Assembly (NCBI RefSeq): GCF_902832885.1
Contig: NZ_CADFDK010000003.1
Location: forward strand, 762,883 to 826,882
Direction of reading: 5' to 3'
Length of the DNA: 64,000 bases
Source of the DNA: Burkholderia seminalis DSM 23518
GTDB lineage: Bacteria; Pseudomonadota; Gammaproteobacteria; Burkholderiales; Burkholderiaceae
The translations under genes were made by a program, and so were the position numbers. Below, piece after piece: positions 29,010-38,661 of the stretch. The stretch's first letter is position 1. Each line of letters opens with the position of its first letter. Below the pieces are notes generated by a model. It did no database searches and was not told the origin of the DNA. It was given only the letters and a program-made list of their open reading frames with translations.

Positions 29010-29235
29010 TCTCGCCCAACGGCGCGATCGCGCCGCAATCCGTGCATTGACGTCCGAACCTGATGTATCGTGGCGCGACGCTCGTGCTTCGTTGCCGCTC
29101 GCGCATCCGGTCATCCGTCATGCGACCGGCTGCCCCCGGCGACCGGGCACCCGCACGATTCTCCGCAATACGAAGCCGACCGACGCCCATGCAGGCCCGG
29201 CCGCGCCCCCGTTCACCCGTCCGGAATCCGTCGCC

Positions 29236-30936
29236 ATGAAAAAGCTTGTGAATCGTCCGTCCGATGTCGTGCGAGAAATGCTGGAAGGCATCGCGCGGCA
29301 GTCGCCGCATCTCGCGATCCTCGGCGACGAGCACGTGCTCGTCCGCCAGCCGCTGCCCGAACCGTCTCGACGCCCCGTCGCGATCCTGTCCGGCGGCGGC
29401 AGCGGCCACGAGCCCGCGCACGGCGGCTACGTCGGCGAAGGGATGCTGAGCGCGGCCGTGTGCGGCGAAGTGTTCACGTCGCCGTCCACCGACGCCGTGC
29501 TTGCCGCGATCCGCGCGAGCGCCGGCCCCAACGGCGCGCTGCTGATCGTGAAGAACTACACCGGCGACCGGCTCAATTTCGGGCTCGCCGCCGAGCTTGC
29601 GCGCGCGGAAGGCATTCCGGTCGAGACGGTCGTCGTCGCCGACGACGTATCGCTGCGCGGCCGTGTCGACCGTGGCCAGCGGCGCGGGATCGCCGGCACC
29701 GTGCTGATCCACAAGCTCGCCGGCGCGGCCGCCGCGCGCGGGCTGACGCTTGCCCGTGTTGCAGCCATCGCGCGCGACGCGGCGGCCGAGCTCGGCACGA
29801 TGGGCGTCGCGTTCGACGGCTGCACGATCCCGGGCGCCGACAAATCGGGCTTCAGCCTCGGCGATCAGGAGATCGAGCTCGGCCTCGGCATTCACGGCGA
29901 GAAAGGCGTCGAACGTCGCGCGCCGCTGCCGGCCGACGCGCTGGTCGACACGCTGCTGTCGAGCATCGCCGCCGATCTCGTGCTCGACCGCGGCGAACGC
30001 GTCGCGCTGTTCGTCAACGGTCTCGGCGCGACGCCGGACATGGAACTCGCGATCGTGCTGCGTGCCGCGTACGACAATCTGACCCGGCGCGGCATCGTCG
30101 TCGCGCGCGCGTGGGCCGGCACATTCCTGTCCGCGCTGAACATGCCCGGCTGCTCGATCTCGGTGCTGCGGCTGAACGACGAACGCGCATCGCTGCTCGA
30201 CGCACCGACGCAGGCGCGCGCCTGGCCGGGCGGCGGCGCCGTGAATGCACGGATCCGCGTAGCCGCGGCCGCGTCGCCGGACGCACCACTGCCGCCGCTC
30301 GACGCGGCCGGCCGCGCCTGGGCCGCGCGCCTGCAGCCGGCGCTGCACGCGGTCGCGCAGACGCTGATCGATCACGAGCAGACGCTGACGGACCTCGACG
30401 CGGCGGCCGGCGACGGCGACCTCGGTGCGAGCATGCTGCGCGCCGCGCACGCGATCCTCGCGTTGCCCGATACCGCGTACGCCACGCCGGCCGGCGCACT
30501 CGCGGCGCTCGGCGCGGCGTTGCGCCGCGCGATCGCCGGCAGTTCCGGGCCGTTCTATGCAACCGCGCTGCTGCGCGCATCGCGCCGGCTGGCCGACCTT
30601 GCCGAACCCTCGGCGCGCGACTGGGCGGCGGCATTCCGCGCGGCAGTGGATTCAATCAGCGAACTGGGGGGCGCGCATGCCGGCGACCGGACGATGCTCG
30701 ATGCACTGGTGCCGGCCGTCGAGGCATTCAGCCGCGCGCTCGACAGCGATCGCGACAACGCAAGTGCATGGACGGCGGCCGTGGAAGCGGCCGTGGAAGG
30801 CGCGGAAGCCACCGCGCACATGACGCCGCGCGCAGGGCGGGCGAGCTATCTCGGCGAGCGCGCGATCGGCACGCCGGATGGCGGCGCGGTAGCCGTGTCG
30901 TACTGGTTGCGCGCGTTGCAGCCTCACGTGCGCTGA
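29236..30936 (+). CDS. Dihydroxyacetone kinase, fused DhaK-DhaL (ATP-dependent type)
   Basis: 566 residues from MKKLVNRPSDVVREML (the frame opens earlier but without homology). DhaK domain about 1-330 with SGGGSGHEPAHGGYVG and GLGIHGEKG, linked to a DhaL domain with DGDLGASM and the GSSGPFYAT and MTPRAGRASYLGERAIG nucleotide-site motifs. The fusion is the ATP-using form, phosphorylating dihydroxyacetone (or a related ketose/aldehyde) to the phosphate. No PTS DhaM is present. It stands alone, 226 bp after sfnR. Confidence 0.93.
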   Translation: MKKLVNRPSDVVREMLEGIARQSPHLAILGDEHVLVRQPLPEPSRRPVAILSGGGSGHEPAHGGYVGEGMLSAAVCGEVFTSPSTDAVLAAIRASAGPNGALLIVKNYTGDRLNFGLAAELARAEGIPVETVVVADDVSLRGRVDRGQRRGIAGTVLIHKLAGAAAARGLTLARVAAIARDAAAELGTMGVAFDGCTIPGADKSGFSLGDQEIELGLGIHGEKGVERRAPLPADALVDTLLSSIAADLVLDRGERVALFVNGLGATPDMELAIVLRAAYDNLTRRGIVVARAWAGTFLSALNMPGCSISVLRLNDERASLLDAPTQARAWPGGGAVNARIRVAAAASPDAPLPPLDAAGRAWAARLQPALHAVAQTLIDHEQTLTDLDAAAGDGDLGASMLRAAHAILALPDTAYATPAGALAALGAALRRAIAGSSGPFYATALLRASRRLADLAEPSARDWAAAFRAAVDSISELGGAHAGDRTMLDALVPAVEAFSRALDSDRDNASAWTAAVEAAVEGAEATAHMTPRAGRASYLGERAIGTPDGGAVAVSYWLRALQPHVR

Positions 30937-30981
30937 ACGGCAACGCGCGGGATGCGGGTGGGCGGCCGCGCCGCCCGCCTC

Positions 30982-31143
30982 TCAGCCTGCGTTCATCCGC
31001 CCGGGCGACAGCATCGCGCCGACGCGCAACACTGTGGTGAACATCGCGGCGAGACGACGCTGCACGCCGGCGGCGAGCAGCGTGATGGCCGCGCGGCCCA
31101 TCGGCGGACGGACGGGCGCGGGGGAAGATGTCATCGCAAACAT
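30982..31143 (-). CDS. Possible small protein (53 aa), unrecognised
   Basis: ATG-to-TGA frame of 53 codons reading MFAMTSSPAPVRPPMGRAAI... with a mildly hydrophobic centre (AITLLAAGVQRRLAAMFTTVL). It fills the gap between the kinase and the DUF1330 gene. No family is recognised and no strong ribosome site is visible, so this may be chance in a G+C-rich region. Confidence 0.25.
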   Translation of the reverse strand: MFAMTSSPAPVRPPMGRAAITLLAAGVQRRLAAMFTTVLRVGAMLSPGRMNAG

Positions 31144-31194
31144 GACAACGTCAATCACGACATCGCGTCGCGGTGAACGGCAGAAACGCCGCGC

Positions 31195-31482
31195 TCAAAC
31201 ACCTTCGACCAGCACGGCACGATAGCGCGCGCCCTTGAACCGGTGCTGCACGACGGCCTGGTATTCGGGGCCGTGATACCACGCATGTGCGGCCTCCTTC
31301 GACGGAAACTCGACGATCACCACGCCTTCCGGTCCTTCGCCTTCCAGCGTTTCCTGAGCGCCGTAAGCCGCGAGCACCTTCACCGGATGACCAGCGAGCG
31401 TCGCGCCAACCTTGCTCGCGTAGGTATCGAGTTCGTGCTGATCCTGCGTGCTTTCCCGTGTAAAAACGATGTAAGTTGCCAA
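31195..31482 (-). CDS. DUF1330-family protein
   Basis: 95 residues, full length for this dimeric alpha-beta-barrel (ferredoxin-like) family: the pattern VVIVEFPSKEAAHAWYHGPEYQAV is diagnostic. Biochemical role unsettled; small dimeric proteins related to YCII/monooxygenase folds. Monocistronic. Confidence 0.88.
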   Translation of the reverse strand: MATYIVFTRESTQDQHELDTYASKVGATLAGHPVKVLAAYGAQETLEGEGPEGVVIVEFPSKEAAHAWYHGPEYQAVVQHRFKGARYRAVLVEGV

Positions 31483-32107
31483 GATGCGTGCCCCTTTGTC
31501 CGGTGGATGGAAATCGCGCGCGTATCGCTGCTTTCCGACGATCGCGCCGCCCCCGGCCGCGTGCAGTGCGAACGGGTGTGCGGATTATAGGCGGTCGCGG
31601 CGCAAGCCGCCGCGACGCTGAAAAAACCGATCCCCACATCGTCCGATCACATCGGGCATCGCAAATTGGCGGGATGACTTGCCCGGCGTGCGACGTGTCG
31701 ACACCGCTGTTCGGCGGTACCGTTCCGATCGCCAACGACCGGTTGATCGGCGAGACCGGCAACGCGCTGATTCCCGCGTATCACATGCTGGCCGCTGCGC
31801 AACCGGGCTGATCCGCGCGCCGGCGGCGCCCGGCTTTCCATCAACGGCATCCATTGCATCGCCCGCCGTCCGGCGACGGACAGCGGGCGACGCAGGTCGG
31901 GCGGCTGAAGCCGCGGCGGGATTGTTGTCGCCCGGACAACACGATGTGCACACGTGCGGCGCTGTTGGCGTGTATCGGCCGTCACTACAATCGCTGACAC
32001 GCTCGACCGGAATCCGGGCGAACCGAAGCGCGCGACCTTCACGATCGCGCTCGCGAACCGCGCCGCGCCGCGCGGCTCAATCCATTCGACGAACAGGACT
32101 ACTGAAC
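31483..32107. other. 625-bp region without a supported gene
   Basis: Holds the promoter of the DUF1330 gene at its left end and presumably that of the metallo-hydrolase at its right end. A 45-codon plus-strand frame from about 31674 (MTCPACDVSTPLFGG...) has a CxxC pair and could be a remnant, but nothing supports expression. No repeats seen. Confidence 0.4.
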
Positions 32108-33040
32108 ATGAACGCACCACTCCGCAACGTCCAGCCGGTTATCGACCGCCTGGGAAAAGAAGGTTCGGGCGAGCTCGTTCCCTCCCGCTACGCCGTGCGC
32201 ATCGGCGATGTCGATGTCGTGCTGATCAGCGACGGCGTGCTGCCGCTGCCGACTTCCACCATGTCCACCAACGTGAGCGAGGCGGAGCGCAACGCCTGGT
32301 TCGACGGGCGTTTCCTGCAACGCGACCGATTCGACTGGGCGCTCAACATCGCGCTCGTGCGCAGCGCCGATCGTCTGATCCTGATCGATTCGGGCGTGGG
32401 TGACGGCTTCGAATACTTTACGCGCGCCGGGCGATCGGTGATGCGTCTGGAATCGGCCGGTATCGACCTGGCCGCGATCACCGACATCGTGATAACGCAC
32501 ATGCACATGGATCACGTCGGCGGGCTGAACACCGACGGCGTCAAGGCCCGGCTGCGCCCCGACGTACGCATTCACGTATCGGCCGCCGAAATGGCGTTCT
32601 GGAAGAATCCGGACTTCAGCAAGACGGTGATGCCGGAAACCGTACCGCCCGCACTGCGCAAGGCGGCGGCCAGGTTCGTGACGCTCTACGGCGAAAACAT
32701 CGTGACGTTCGATCGGACCGTGGAAGTCGCAGCCGGCGTGACGGCGCGCGTGACGGGCGGACATACGCCCGGGCACTGCGTGGTCGACGTCGCGTCGAAC
32801 GGGGAAAAGCTGACGTTCGCGGGCGACGCGATCTTCGAAGTCAACTTCGACCATCCCGACTGGCAAAACGGCTTCGAGCACGATCCCGAAGCGGCTGTCG
32901 ACGTGCGCATCGCATTGTTCAACGAAGCCGCCGACACCGGTGCGCTGCTGGCCGCCGCACATGTCGCGTTCCCTTCCATCGGCCATGTTGCGAGGGACGG
33001 CAGCGGCTTCCGCTTCGTTCCCATCGTGTGGGACTACTGA
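32108..33040 (+). CDS. MBL-fold metallo-hydrolase
   Basis: 310 residues. The zinc motif THMHMDH (H131, H133, D135, H136), GHTPGHCVV and FAGDAIFE match the metallo-beta-lactamase superfamily, closest in style to quorum-quenching lactonase/hydrolase-like members with an N-terminal extension. No signal peptide. Substrate unknown; could be a lactone, thioester or phosphotriester-like compound. Confidence 0.88.
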   Translation: MNAPLRNVQPVIDRLGKEGSGELVPSRYAVRIGDVDVVLISDGVLPLPTSTMSTNVSEAERNAWFDGRFLQRDRFDWALNIALVRSADRLILIDSGVGDGFEYFTRAGRSVMRLESAGIDLAAITDIVITHMHMDHVGGLNTDGVKARLRPDVRIHVSAAEMAFWKNPDFSKTVMPETVPPALRKAAARFVTLYGENIVTFDRTVEVAAGVTARVTGGHTPGHCVVDVASNGEKLTFAGDAIFEVNFDHPDWQNGFEHDPEAAVDVRIALFNEAADTGALLAAAHVAFPSIGHVARDGSGFRFVPIVWDY

Positions 33041-33106
33041 TCGAGGATCGGCGGCCGGTGCGTGCTGCGGCAACGCATCGGCGGTCCTCCCGAACGGCAC
33101 CACCAT

Positions 33107-33137
33107 AAAAAAGCGCCGCCGCATTTCATGCGGCGGC
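33107..33137 (-). terminator. Rho-independent terminator on the minus strand
   Basis: GCCGCCGCAT and ATGCGGCGGC pair in a 10-bp stem with a 3-base loop; on the minus strand it is followed by GC and six T residues. It ends the minus-strand unit coming from the hydratase gene and the decayed frame at 33178. It may also act weakly on the metallo-hydrolase transcript from the other side. Confidence 0.8.
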
Positions 33138-33177
33138 ATCACGTCACGCGCCAAAGCGCATCACGACCGCCCGAACC

Positions 33178-33560
33178 TCACGCGAGCGCCGACATGTTCC
33201 GCTCCGCGACCTCGTCCGCCGCCTCCTTCACGATACCGACGCTCTCGTCGGCTTCCGCACGCGTCACGAGCCGCTTGTCTCTCGACTCGATGCCGGGCAC
33301 CGCGCCGATCGCGTCGCGCCAGCCCGCCGATACCTCGGTCTTTCCCGTCTCGATGTCTCCGTCGTGACATCCGCCTCGTCGCTCGGCAAGACACCCTGAA
33401 AATATTGTCCCGGTGGAATCGCGCACGTCAGCAGGGCGCTGCGGGTCGAGTCGATGCGGACGGTCAGGCCACCGGCGCGCACGGCATGTGCCGTGTCTTC
33501 GAGGTCCCCGGCACATCGGTCGGAATCGCGTCGCAACGCAGTTGCGGCGGGACCGTCGCG
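33178..33560 (-). pseudogene. Probable gene remnant with a frameshift, family unrecognised
   Basis: The last ~64 codons (DIETGKTEVSAGWRDAIGAV... ending ERNMSALA) have G/C-rich third positions and look coding, but lack a credible start. About 60 further coding-like codons (LEDTAHAVRAGGLTVRIDS, PPGQYFQGVLPSDEADVTT) lie upstream in another frame; joining them needs one indel near 33370. A strong terminator lies 40 bp downstream. I read this as a decayed gene downstream of the hydratase, or a sequencing error in a real small gene. Confidence 0.4.
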
Positions 33561-33638
33561 AGCGTGAGACCGCGACCGGGAACCGCGTTCGTCGTGGGTT
33601 GTGGAAACGAAATCGGGTCGCGCCGTTCGCGCGGCGCG

Positions 33639-34499
33639 TCAAGCCAGCGTCGCCGTCGCCTGCATCGTCAGCCAGCCATCGCGATCCTTCGCCCACAGCT
33701 CGATCGTACTGCCGTCGTCCGACGGCTTGCCGCACAGCGTGAACGGCTCCCCGTCGAAGGTCGGGCGCACCGCGCGAAACGCAAAGCTCGCGAGCACCGC
33801 GTCCGGCCGTTCGCGATGCACGAGATCGACGAGCAGCGTCGCGATCAGCGGGCCGTGCACGACGAGCCCCGGATAGCCTTCTTCCTGCGTCACGTAGCTG
33901 CGGTCGTAGTGGATACGGTGACCATTGAAGGTCAGCGCCGAATAGCGGAACAGCATCACGGCGTCGGCCGTGACGGTGCGCGCCCACGTTTCACCCGTGG
34001 GCGCCGCGACCGGCTTCTGCGCCGGCGCGCCCGGCTGCTGCGCGTCTCGATAGACGATGTCGTGCTCTTCCTCGATACACGGCACCCCATCGGATTCGAT
34101 GCGGTGCTGCACCGTCACGAACACGAGCCGGCCGCTGCGGCCCGTCTTGTCCTCGATGTTCGCGATCGTCGATTCGCGCGTCGCGCGCCGCCCCGCGCGC
34201 AGCGGCGCGTGAAACGTCAGCCGGCCGCCGGCCCACATGCGGCGCGGCAGCGGCACGGGCGGCAGGAAGCCGCCGCGCTTCGGGTGGCCGTCGGGGCCGA
34301 CTTCGGCCAGCGGCGCGATGGGCAGGAAATAGAGCCAGTGCCACATCGGCGGGACGACGTCGCCGGGCGACGGGCGGTCGAGCGTGGCGGCCAGCGCGTT
34401 GAGCGGGAACGCGGTGATGTCGTCGCCAAGCGTTTCGGTCTTGCCGAGCCACGCGTCGAGTGACGCGGGTGCGGCGGGCTGCGAGGATGAGTTCGACAC
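33639..34499 (-). CDS. MaoC/FAS1-dehydratase-like acyl-CoA hydratase (3-methylfumaryl-CoA hydratase type)
   Basis: 286 residues from a GTG with GGAG nine bases upstream; the frame continues far upstream but overlaps the divergent promoter region and the marR gene. PPMWHWLYFLPIAPL, PLPRRMWAGGRL and the hot-dog HIHYDRSYVTQEEGYPGLVVHGPL motifs are those of mesaconyl-C4-CoA/3-methylfumaryl-CoA hydratases. It probably hydrates a branched enoyl-CoA. No other genes of that pathway are adjacent. Confidence 0.85.
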   Translation of the reverse strand: MSNSSSQPAAPASLDAWLGKTETLGDDITAFPLNALAATLDRPSPGDVVPPMWHWLYFLPIAPLAEVGPDGHPKRGGFLPPVPLPRRMWAGGRLTFHAPLRAGRRATRESTIANIEDKTGRSGRLVFVTVQHRIESDGVPCIEEEHDIVYRDAQQPGAPAQKPVAAPTGETWARTVTADAVMLFRYSALTFNGHRIHYDRSYVTQEEGYPGLVVHGPLIATLLVDLVHRERPDAVLASFAFRAVRPTFDGEPFTLCGKPSDDGSTIELWAKDRDGWLTMQATATLA

Positions 34500-34793
34500 T
34501 GATGGAGTCTCCGGTGCGTTGGCCAGGGCCCAAATATGCGCGCCGCACGGCGTTTCGCGAAGTCGGCATTCCCGAACCCGGGCTTCGAATTTGCTCGACC
34601 CCTGCGGCCCTGCCGGTCCTGCGCGACGATTTTCGTCTGACCATTCGATACATTCGACAATATAGCCGCCTCGCGTGCCGCGTGCGATTCCTGGCGCGGA
34701 CCTTACAGCTTGACCACCGCCGGCACGCTGCCTAAATTGGTTCTGACGGACCGGCCGCGCGACGAGCGACATGTCATCCGGGTGACAAGAAAA

Positions 34794-34809
34794 CGATAGT
34801 TTGCTATCG
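34794..34809. promoter_or_regulatory. CGATAG-TTTG-CTATCG palindrome, candidate MarR operator
   Basis: Perfect 6-bp arms with a 4-bp centre, 26 bp before the marR start. It lies in the 336-bp divergent region toward the hydratase. MarR repressors typically bind such a site near the start of their own operon. A second dyad, TGTCA-N6-TGACA, lies about 20 bp upstream. Confidence 0.6.
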
Positions 34810-34835
34810 AATGTTTTTACCCTATCATCTCGGCC

Positions 34836-35315
34836 ATGACCAATCTGCACGACCTCCGCCTCGCCGTCAGCAGCCTGCTCGTGCTGTCCGCGCGCAAGTG
34901 GCGCCGCACCAGTGACGGTGTGCTGAACACGTACAACGTGTCCGAGGCCTGCGCGACGCCGCTCCTGATCGCCGGCCGGCTCGGCGAAGGTGTACGGCAG
35001 GGCACGCTCGCCGAACACGTCGGGATCGAAGGGCCGTCGCTCGTGCGCCTGCTCGACCAGCTGTGCGCGGCCGGCCTTGCGCGCCGCGACGAGGATCCGC
35101 ACGATCGTCGCGCGAAAACGATCTCGCTGACGGCCGCCGGCCGCGCCGTCACCGCGAGGATGGAAGAAGACCTGCGCACGCTGCGCGCTCAGGTGCTCAA
35201 GGGCGTGACGCGCACCGATCTCGAAACGACGCTGCGCGTGCTCGAAGCGTTCAACGCGTCCGAGTCGCACCCGCCCGCCTCGCGTATCTCCCCCGCCGAC
35301 GACACCGCGTCATGA
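34836..35315 (+). CDS. MarR-family repressor of the efflux operon
   Basis: 159 residues. Winged-helix core RQGTLAEHVGIEGPSLVRLLDQLCAAGLARRDEDPHDRRAKTISLT is a typical MarR recognition helix and wing. Its stop overlaps the start of the FUSC gene by four bases (ATGA), so it is the first gene of the efflux operon. It probably responds to an aromatic or phenolic compound. Confidence 0.93.
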   Translation: MTNLHDLRLAVSSLLVLSARKWRRTSDGVLNTYNVSEACATPLLIAGRLGEGVRQGTLAEHVGIEGPSLVRLLDQLCAAGLARRDEDPHDRRAKTISLTAAGRAVTARMEEDLRTLRAQVLKGVTRTDLETTLRVLEAFNASESHPPASRISPADDTAS

Positions 35316-37429
35316 CCTATCCGAGCCTCCGCGACTGGCTGTTCTCGGGCAAGACGTTCGCCGCGTCGATGCTGGCGCTGTACCTCGGCCTGTATTTCCA
35401 GCTGCCGCGCCCGTACTGGGCGATGGCGAGCGTCTACATCGTGTCGAACCCGTTCGTCGGCGCGACGCGCTCGAAGGCGCTGTACCGCGCGCTCGGCACC
35501 GCGCTCGGCGCAGCCGCCGCGATCTTCTTCGTGCCGCCATTCGTCGAGACGCCGCTCCTGTTCAGCATCATCGTCGCGACCTGGTGCGGCACGCTGCTCT
35601 ATCTCGCGATCTCCGACCGCACCGCGCGCAGCTACGTGTTCATGCTCGCCGGCTATACGATGCCGCTGATCGCGCTGCCGACCGTGACCGACCCGTCCAC
35701 CGTGTTCGACGTCGCGATCGCGCGAACCGAGGAAATCGTGCTCGGCATCGTCTGCGCGAGCGTGGTCGGCAGCACCGTGTTTCCGAACCGGCTCGCGCCG
35801 ACGCTGATCGAACGCACCGACGCGTGGTTCAAGGACGCCGCGTTCTACGGTCGCGAGACTCTGTCCGGGCAAATCGCCGGCAAGGCGTTGTCGGCATGCC
35901 GCCAACGGCTCGCCGCGACGATCACCGGCCTCGAATTCCTGCTGAGCCAGCTGAGTTACGACCATGCGCACCCGCGCATCCTTGCCCGCGCGCAGGCGCT
36001 CGCGGGCCGCATGCAGTTGTTCCTGCCGCTGATGTCATCGCTCGCCGATCCCTTGATCGCGCTGATGCGCGACCTGCACGTGCGCCCGCCCGCTCTCGAT
36101 GCGCTGCTGGCCGATGCCGCGAAATGGTTCGACGCACCGCTGCCGTCCGTGAAGGCCGACGGCGACATGGCCCACGACGCGGTCGCGGACAACCTGCGCG
36201 AGCGCATCGCCGCGCTGCAGCCCGCCGACAGCGCCCTGGCGAGCTGGGAGGGCGCACTGCTGTCGAACGCGCTGTGGCGGCTGCGCCAGGTCGTCGACAT
36301 CTGGCAGGACTGCCGTTCGCTGCGTGCGCTGATCGCGAACGAATCGGGTGTGTGGCAGCCGCGCTACCGGCACTGGCGGCTCGGCGGCACCGAACGCTTC
36401 TTCGATCGCGGGATGATGCTGTTCTCGACGCTGACCGTCGTGTTCGCGATCGTGTTCGCGTGCTGGCTGTGGATCTCGTCCGGCTGGCACGACGGTGCGG
36501 CGGCCGTCACGCTCGTGGCCGTGTCGTGCAGCTTCTTCGCCGCGCTCGACGAGCCGGCGCCGCTGGTGTTCAAGTTCTTCCTGTCGACCGCCGCGAGCGT
36601 CGTGTTCGCGGGCCTGTACCTGTTCGTCGTGCTGCCGCACGTGCACGATTTCGCGATGCTCGTGCTGATGTTCGCGGGCCCGTTCATCCTGATCGGCACG
36701 CTGCTGCCGCGCCCGCAGTTCAACATGGTGACGATGCTCGTCGCCGTGAACACGGCGACCTTCATCAGCATCCAGAGCGCGTACGAAGCCGATTTCTTCG
36801 TGTTCCTGAACAGCAACCTCGCGGGTGTCGCCGGGCTGCTGTTCGCGTACGTGTGGACGCGGGCGACGCGGCCGTTCGGCGCGGAGCTCGCGGTGCGGCG
36901 CCTGTTGCGCTCGGGCTGGGAAGACGTCGCGCGCTCCGCGTCGACGCAGCCGCTCGACGACCAGCGCAACCACGCATCGCGGATGCTCGACCGCGTCACG
37001 CAGCTGCTGCCGCGCCTGGGCGCATCCGACGATCACCGCCACCCGTCGATCGAGAGCTTCCGCGACCTGCGCATCGCACTGAACGCGCTCGACCTGCGCC
37101 GCTCGCGCCGTCGCCTGTCGGGCGACGTACCCGACGCGATCGATCGCGTCCTCGCCGGCGTCACCGATCACTACGCGCGCTGCGCGGCCGCGAACGCGCG
37201 CCAGCCGGCACCGCCCGCGCTGCTCGCGACGATCGACGACGCACTGCACCGCGTGGGCAGCGGCGGCCTGCCGGGTGCCGCGCCGGCCGAGGGCGGCACC
37301 GCGCCTGCCGCCCCTGCCACGCACCGCCGGCTGCGCGACACGCTGCACGCGCTCGTCGGGCTGCGTCTGTCGCTCTATCCGGCCGCTGCCGGCCAGGCGC
37401 CTCGGGCCTCGGACGGAGCACGCGCATGA
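35312..37429 (+). CDS. FUSC-family inner-membrane efflux protein (AaeB-like)
   Basis: 705 residues with two hydrophobic blocks, about residues 10-150 and 365-525, each of several membrane segments, separated and followed by cytoplasmic regions, the FUSC layout. YWAMASVYIVSNPFVGATRSKALYRALGT is the family signature in the first block. With the DUF1656, HlyD and outer-membrane genes that follow, it forms a tripartite pump for aromatic carboxylic acids or similar compounds. Confidence 0.93.
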   Translation: MTYPSLRDWLFSGKTFAASMLALYLGLYFQLPRPYWAMASVYIVSNPFVGATRSKALYRALGTALGAAAAIFFVPPFVETPLLFSIIVATWCGTLLYLAISDRTARSYVFMLAGYTMPLIALPTVTDPSTVFDVAIARTEEIVLGIVCASVVGSTVFPNRLAPTLIERTDAWFKDAAFYGRETLSGQIAGKALSACRQRLAATITGLEFLLSQLSYDHAHPRILARAQALAGRMQLFLPLMSSLADPLIALMRDLHVRPPALDALLADAAKWFDAPLPSVKADGDMAHDAVADNLRERIAALQPADSALASWEGALLSNALWRLRQVVDIWQDCRSLRALIANESGVWQPRYRHWRLGGTERFFDRGMMLFSTLTVVFAIVFACWLWISSGWHDGAAAVTLVAVSCSFFAALDEPAPLVFKFFLSTAASVVFAGLYLFVVLPHVHDFAMLVLMFAGPFILIGTLLPRPQFNMVTMLVAVNTATFISIQSAYEADFFVFLNSNLAGVAGLLFAYVWTRATRPFGAELAVRRLLRSGWEDVARSASTQPLDDQRNHASRMLDRVTQLLPRLGASDDHRHPSIESFRDLRIALNALDLRRSRRRLSGDVPDAIDRVLAGVTDHYARCAAANARQPAPPALLATIDDALHRVGSGGLPGAAPAEGGTAPAAPATHRRLRDTLHALVGLRLSLYPAAAGQAPRASDGARA

Positions 37430-37463
37430 TCCGGCTTTCCAACCCGTCCTTCCGACCGCGACC

Positions 37464-37676
37464 ATGATCGGCGAAATCGACATCTTCGGCGTATTCGTGC
37501 CGGCCCCGCTCGTGCTGATGCTGATCGCCTACCTGATCAACATCGTCGTGCGCGCCGTGCTCGAGCGCGTCGGCTTCTACCGCCTCGTCTGGCACCGTTC
37601 GATCTTCGACCTCGGCATCTACGTGTTCGTGCTTGCCGCCGTCGTCATCGCTTCCCACCATCTCGTGGCTTCCTAA
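37464..37676 (+). CDS. DUF1656 small membrane protein (AaeX-like)
   Basis: 70 residues with two hydrophobic segments (VFVPAPLVLMLIAYLINIVV, LGIYVFVLAAVVIAS). This family lies next to FUSC/HlyD pump genes; its role is unproven but likely an accessory of the complex. One base separates its stop from the next start. Confidence 0.9.
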   Translation: MIGEIDIFGVFVPAPLVLMLIAYLINIVVRAVLERVGFYRLVWHRSIFDLGIYVFVLAAVVIASHHLVAS

Positions 37677-37677
37677 C

Positions 37678-38661
37678 GTGAAAAAAACCTGGCTCTCGGC
37701 AGGGCAAATCCTGCTCACCCTGATCGTCGTCGTCGTGGCCGGCCTCGTGCTGTGGCGGATCATCAACTACTACATGTTCTCGCCGTGGACACGCGACGGG
37801 CACGTGCGCGCCGACGTGATCCAGGTCGCGCCGGACGTGGCGGGCCTCATCACGTCGGTGCAGGTCGCCGACAACCAGGAGGTCAAGCGCGGCCAGGTGC
37901 TGTTCGTGATCGACCAGGCGCGCTACACGCTCGCGGAACGGCTCGCCGAAGCGACGCTCGCGCAGCGCCGCGCGACACTGGCCCAGGCGAAGCGCGAATA
38001 CGCGCGCAACCTGCAGCTCGGCAACCTGGTCGCGAGCGAGCAGGTCGAGGAAAGCCGCACGCGCGTCGAACAAGGCGAAGCCAGCGTCGCCGACGCACAG
38101 GTATCGCTCGACACCGCGAAGCTGAACCTGCAGCGCACGACGATCGTGAGTCCCGTGGACGGCTACCTGAACGACCGCGCGCCGCGTGTCGGCGAATACG
38201 TGCCGGCCGGCCGCGCGGTCCTGTCGGTCGTGGACCGCCATTCGTTCCGTGTCGACGGCTACTTCGAGGAAACCAAGCTGCGCGGCATCCATATCGGCCA
38301 GCCGGTCGACATCATCGTGATGGGCGAGCAGCATGCGCTGCGCGGCCACGTGCAAAGCATCGTCGCCGCGATCGAGGATCGCGACCGCACGCAGGGCGCG
38401 AACCTGCTGCCGAACGTGAACCCGGCGTTCAGCTGGGTGCGGCTCGCACAGCGCGTGCCGGTGCGCGTCGTACTCGACGAAGTGCCCGACGATTTCCGGA
38501 TGATCGCCGGCCGTACCGCGACCGTGTCGATGCGCGACGCCGACACGCGCCGAAACGACAACACAAAACCGGCTGCCGGTGCCGGCTCGGCCCCGGCACC
38601 GGTCACCGCGGCGTCCGGGGCGTCCGGGGCCGCCGCCAGCGCGGCGGGAGCATCGCAATGA
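37678..38661 (+). CDS. HlyD-family periplasmic adaptor of the efflux pump
   Basis: 327 residues from a GTG start (VKKTWLSAGQ) directly after the DUF1656 stop; an upstream in-frame extension overlaps that gene. N-terminal membrane anchor (about 8-27), then a barrel-sandwich domain (VQVADNQEVKRGQVLFVID), coiled-coil hairpin, and beta-barrel. Links the FUSC pump to the outer-membrane factor. Ends in a low-complexity alanine/proline/glycine tail. Confidence 0.92.
   Translation: MKKTWLSAGQILLTLIVVVVAGLVLWRIINYYMFSPWTRDGHVRADVIQVAPDVAGLITSVQVADNQEVKRGQVLFVIDQARYTLAERLAEATLAQRRATLAQAKREYARNLQLGNLVASEQVEESRTRVEQGEASVADAQVSLDTAKLNLQRTTIVSPVDGYLNDRAPRVGEYVPAGRAVLSVVDRHSFRVDGYFEETKLRGIHIGQPVDIIVMGEQHALRGHVQSIVAAIEDRDRTQGANLLPNVNPAFSWVRLAQRVPVRVVLDEVPDDFRMIAGRTATVSMRDADTRRNDNTKPAAGAGSAPAPVTAASGASGAAASAAGASQ

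Noticed and set aside
29020-29035. CGGCGCGATCGCGCCG palindrome after sfnR as a terminator
   Set aside because: It is a zero-loop palindrome without a T-tract; such G+C-rich palindromes are common here by chance.
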